From Solirubrobacterales bacterium (GTDB lineage: Bacteria; Actinomycetota; Thermoleophilia; Solirubrobacterales; Solirubrobacteraceae), in assembly GCA_013813955.1 (NCBI GenBank), contig JACCQW010000113.1:1-7612 (forward strand): a stretch of 7,612 nt of DNA, in the 5' to 3' direction. The notes under the pieces were generated by a model. The model did no database searches, was not told where the DNA came from, and saw nothing but the letters and a program-made list of their open reading frames with translations. Position numbers and translations under genes: made by a program. Position 1 is the first letter of the stretch, and every line of letters begins with the position of its first letter. Below, piece by piece: positions 6,164-7,612 of this stretch.

Positions 6164-6271
6164 CTACGCGGTCGGGTCCGGCGTGCCCTTGGCGCTCCGC
6201 TCCGGCCTTCCTGAGGCGCCCCGGAAGATCGCTTCCATCTCATCCAGCTTGCTGTTGGTCACCTCGCTCAT
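6164..6271 (-). CDS. Small ORF (35 aa) just upstream of the P450
   Basis: ATG at 6271-6269 to TAG at 6166-6164. The product is MSEVTNSKLDEMEAIFRGAS followed by GRPERSAKGTPDPTA: an acidic amphipathic N-terminal helix and a basic, Pro/Gly-containing tail. About nine in ten codons end in G or C, as in proven genes here. TACGGT on the minus strand (6283-6278) fits a TAnnnT -10 box six bases before the ATG, the arrangement also seen at guaB3. It ends 17 bases before the longer P450 start, so it may be a leader peptide or a small protein in the same transcript. It lacks Tyr, Trp, His and Cys, which speaks against a precursor of P450-cross-linked RiPPs. No family is recognised. Confidence 0.5.
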   Translation of the reverse strand: MSEVTNSKLDEMEAIFRGASGRPERSAKGTPDPTA

Positions 6272-6277
6272 GGCGCA

Positions 6278-6283
6278 ACCGTA
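6278..6283 (-). promoter_or_regulatory. Candidate -10 box for the small ORF and P450
   Basis: TACGGT (minus strand) matches TAnnnT and ends six bases before the ATG of the 35-aa ORF, so transcription would start at or next to that ATG. No -35 is recognisable 16-18 bases upstream. It would be the likely promoter for the ORF and the P450 together. Confidence 0.35.
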
Positions 6284-6446
6284 TGCCCTGGCCAGCCGCC
6301 GCGCCACTGAACCGGCTCGGTCCGGGGCGTCCGGCGGCCCGCCGACGATTCGCTGGCTCCCTGCCTGAGAGATCGCCCGGGGCGTGGTACTGTCGAATCG
6401 CCTCGACGATCCGCCGCAACACGTGCCGCGGGCGTCGGGTCCAGCC

Positions 6447-6686
6447 ATGGCCTCCGCCCCTCCCCAGCCCCAGTTCTGCGCATGGTGCGGGTCGCCGCTG
6501 GCCTACGAGCGGCATGAGCACGAACCGCGCTTCGCGACGCTCGCCGACCAGGCCCGCGCCGGCGGCGAGGAGCCGCCGCCACTGCCCGAGCGTGTCGAGG
6601 AGCTGCTGCGCGGCGACTGCTACGTGGGCGCCTGCCCCGGCTGCCGCATCCTGAGCCACGTCATCAGTCACCACGCCGCGGACTGA
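6447..6686 (+). CDS. Small zinc-ribbon-like protein
   Basis: A 79-aa protein. CAWC (C11, C14) near the N-terminus and CPGC (C63, C66) near the C-terminus make a standard four-cysteine zinc-ribbon pattern. C58 and a histidine-rich tail (HVISHH) give extra possible ligands. Between the knuckles is a charged helical stretch (about 28-55) with [15 protein letters not shown]. No family or function is recognised; such proteins may bind nucleic acid or another protein, or serve as metal-holding adaptors. The ATG at 6447 is chosen because CAWC follows closely; an in-frame GTG at 6384 would add 21 residues of no recognisable character. The gene is divergent from the P450 unit, with 175 bp between this ATG and that of the small ORF. 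TCGGGT six bases before the ATG is only a poor -10 match. Confidence 0.75.
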   Translation: MASAPPQPQFCAWCGSPLAYERHEHEPRFATLADQARAGGEEPPPLPERVEELLRGDCYVGACPGCRILSHVISHHAAD

Positions 6687-6709
6687 GAACAGGCCCGAGA
6701 GGAGCTGCC

Positions 6710-6805
6710 GGCGACCGGGACACGCTGGTCTATCCCAAGCCGGACCACACGCCGGCGACCTTCACAGTCCTGAACCTCCCGGTGGACGACATCGACGCCG
6801 CCGAA
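6710..6805 (+). pseudogene. Relic of a VOC/glyoxalase-family gene
   Basis: About 32 codons in one frame read [18 protein letters not shown] and then [14 protein letters not shown]. This matches the middle of a common VOC (glyoxalase/bleomycin-resistance) family protein, where [10 protein letters not shown] precedes the ATFTVLNFPVDDID strand and helix. There is no start codon, no N-terminal half and no C-terminal metal-binding half. The frame then runs antisense into the SirB1 gene and stops at 6941. It fills the gap between the zinc-ribbon and SirB1 genes. It is a truncated remnant with no internal stop or frameshift, so the loss may be recent. The family match is from memory of conserved motifs. 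Confidence 0.7.
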
Positions 6806-6813
6806 ACGCCGCC

Positions 6814-7464
6814 TCAGTTCAGCCGCGCGCGCAGCGCTTGGAGCTCCGCTTCGAGCACGGTCCGGTCGGGCTTCGCCAGCGGCAGATCGAGGCGCATCTC
6901 GGCGGCCCGGATCGCGCGGGTGAGGTCCGACCGGCGGCGATAGGAGGCGACCAGGTTGTTGAGCATCCGCAGCGCCGTCTCGTGCGGGCTCCATGCGCGA
7001 AGCTCGGCCGGTGCCGCCTGTTCGATGGCGGCACCGCCGTCGAAGGGATCGAGGAGGAGCGGTGGCGTCTGCCCGAAGTGACCGACGACGTAGTGGCCGG
7101 GGAGCCCCACGCCCGCGAGGGCGATCCGGGCGCGGCGGGCCACCTCGACGTAGACGACCGACAGCAGGATCGGCAATCCCCGGCGACGTTCGAGTACGAC
7201 GTCGAGCATGGAGTTGTCGGGATCGTCGTACTCCTCGCGGTCACCGGCGAACTGGTGGCGACGCCCGAGCAGGGCCCGCAGGGCTTGCGCCTCCGCCGCG
7301 GGCCCGGTACCGGCGGCCGGGGCGAGCTCGGCCCCCAGCCGGTCGAGCTGCGCCAGTGCGGCATCGGCATCGACAGGCCTGAGCTCCCCCGCCAGCGCGA
7401 GGGCGAGCTCGTCGAGGGCGGCGTCGCGTCGAGCGGCGACGACGGCGAAGGGTTCCGGTGCCAC
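6814..7464 (-). CDS. SirB1-family protein (transglutaminase-like fold)
   Basis: A 216-aa protein of the SirB1/Transglut_core2 family. The signature is clear: [17 protein letters not shown] (72-88), [16 protein letters not shown] (90-105), [10 protein letters not shown] (118-127) and LDPFDGG (138-144), then helices with [10 protein letters not shown] (168-177) and a basic-acidic C-terminus like the family's tetratricopeptide tail. It is shorter than E. coli SirB1 (about 270 aa). The family's role is poorly known; some members are linked to transcriptional control. The transglutaminase-fold His (H124) and Asp (D139) are in place but the protein has no cysteine at all, so a thiol-protease-like reaction is unlikely. 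The GTG start at 7464 is the only usable one after the upstream in-frame TAG of the Uma2 gene, 30 bases away. It is probably co-transcribed with Uma2. Confidence 0.88.
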   Translation of the reverse strand: MAPEPFAVVAARRDAALDELALALAGELRPVDADAALAQLDRLGAELAPAAGTGPAAEAQALRALLGRRHQFAGDREEYDDPDNSMLDVVLERRRGLPILLSVVYVEVARRARIALAGVGLPGHYVVGHFGQTPPLLLDPFDGGAAIEQAAPAELRAWSPHETALRMLNNLVASYRRRSDLTRAIRAAEMRLDLPLAKPDRTVLEAELQALRARLN

Positions 7465-7494
7465 GAGGCCGGGTTCGTCCGGCGGCGATCCCCG

Positions 7495-7612
7495 CTACCC
7501 GAACAGCCGCTCGAGCGCGAGCTCGAAGCCGGGCAGCAGCGGCGAGGTGAGGATCTCGTCGCGCCGGACCTCGACCCCGACGTCGAAGTCCGGAGCGGTG
7601 GCCGTCGAGCGG
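7495..7612 (-). CDS. Uma2-family endonuclease, C-terminal fragment
   Basis: The frame is open from the right edge to TAG at 7497-7495 and codes for 38 residues ending in RRDEILTSPLLPGFELALER and LFG. The ending (L-TSPLLPGFEL-L-LF) is the usual C-terminus of Uma2 (DUF820) proteins, PD-(D/E)XK-fold putative nucleases found in many copies in cyanobacteria and actinobacteria. The catalytic core is outside the window, so intactness cannot be judged. It lies upstream of, and in the same reading frame as, the SirB1-family gene, 30 bases apart. Confidence 0.75.
   Translation of the reverse strand, partial: RSTATAPDFDVGVEVRRDEILTSPLLPGFELALERLFG

Noticed and set aside
6164..6271. RiPP precursor for the neighbouring P450
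   Set aside because: The peptide has no Tyr, Trp or His to cross-link and no recognisable leader or core motif, so only a generic small ORF is reported.
4806..6368. A 520-codon plus-strand open frame opposite the P450
   Set aside because: The P450 on the other strand has every signature motif. This frame gives a repetitive Arg/His/Ala/Gly/Asp-rich translation typical of an antisense shadow.

Overview
The window is chromosomal DNA from a very high-GC bacterium whose codon third positions are almost all G or C. It carries a CBS-less IMP dehydrogenase of the GuaB3 type, common in actinobacteria and cyanobacteria, in an operon with guaA. It also has promoter-like -10 boxes placed so that transcripts would begin at the start codon, and a scattering of P450, SnoaL-like, VOC and Uma2 families. 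An actinobacterium, possibly of the Thermoleophilia/Solirubrobacterales type, is the best guess, but the placement is inference.

Layout. (1) 1-74 is the 3' end of an unidentified plus-strand gene; its TAG overlaps the TAG of a convergent toxin gene in one CTAG. (2) 71-711 (minus) is a FitAB/VapBC-type toxin-antitoxin operon: ribbon-helix-helix antitoxin then PIN-domain RNase, overlapping by GTGA. A perfect 7-bp inverted repeat at 714-734 lies over its probable -10 box and looks like the autoregulatory operator. (3) 712-910 is non-coding but structured: a long nested inverted repeat (787-834), then a GC-rich hairpin with a T4 tract (859-882), then a TAGGAT box six bases before the guaB3 ATG. 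(4) 911-4114 (plus) is a tight three-gene operon, guaB3, guaA and a 114-aa unknown, with each stop codon directly abutting the next start. (5) 4277-4702 (plus) is a SnoaL/NTF2-like protein, convergent with (6) 4773-6146 (minus), a soluble cytochrome P450 with all signature motifs. A 35-codon ORF with strongly coding-like base composition and its own -10-like box lies just upstream of the P450. (7) 6447-6686 (plus) is a small CxxC zinc-ribbon protein, divergent from the P450 unit. (8) 6710-6805 (plus) is an unannounced relic of a VOC/glyoxalase-family gene. (9) 6814-7464 (minus) is a SirB1-family protein with no cysteine, preceded by (10) the C-terminal end of a Uma2-family nuclease running off the window.

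How the genes work together: guaB3 and guaA plausibly supply successive steps from IMP to GMP (oxidation to XMP, then amination), and their coupled third gene is the most interesting unknown by association. The toxin-antitoxin pair is a self-contained module. The P450, SnoaL-like and zinc-ribbon genes show no obvious shared pathway. No tRNA, rRNA, CRISPR array or insertion sequence was seen. The most second-look-worthy items are the structured region upstream of guaB3, the vapB operator, the shared -10/6-nt/ATG arrangement at several genes, the 35-aa ORF before the P450, and the VOC relic.
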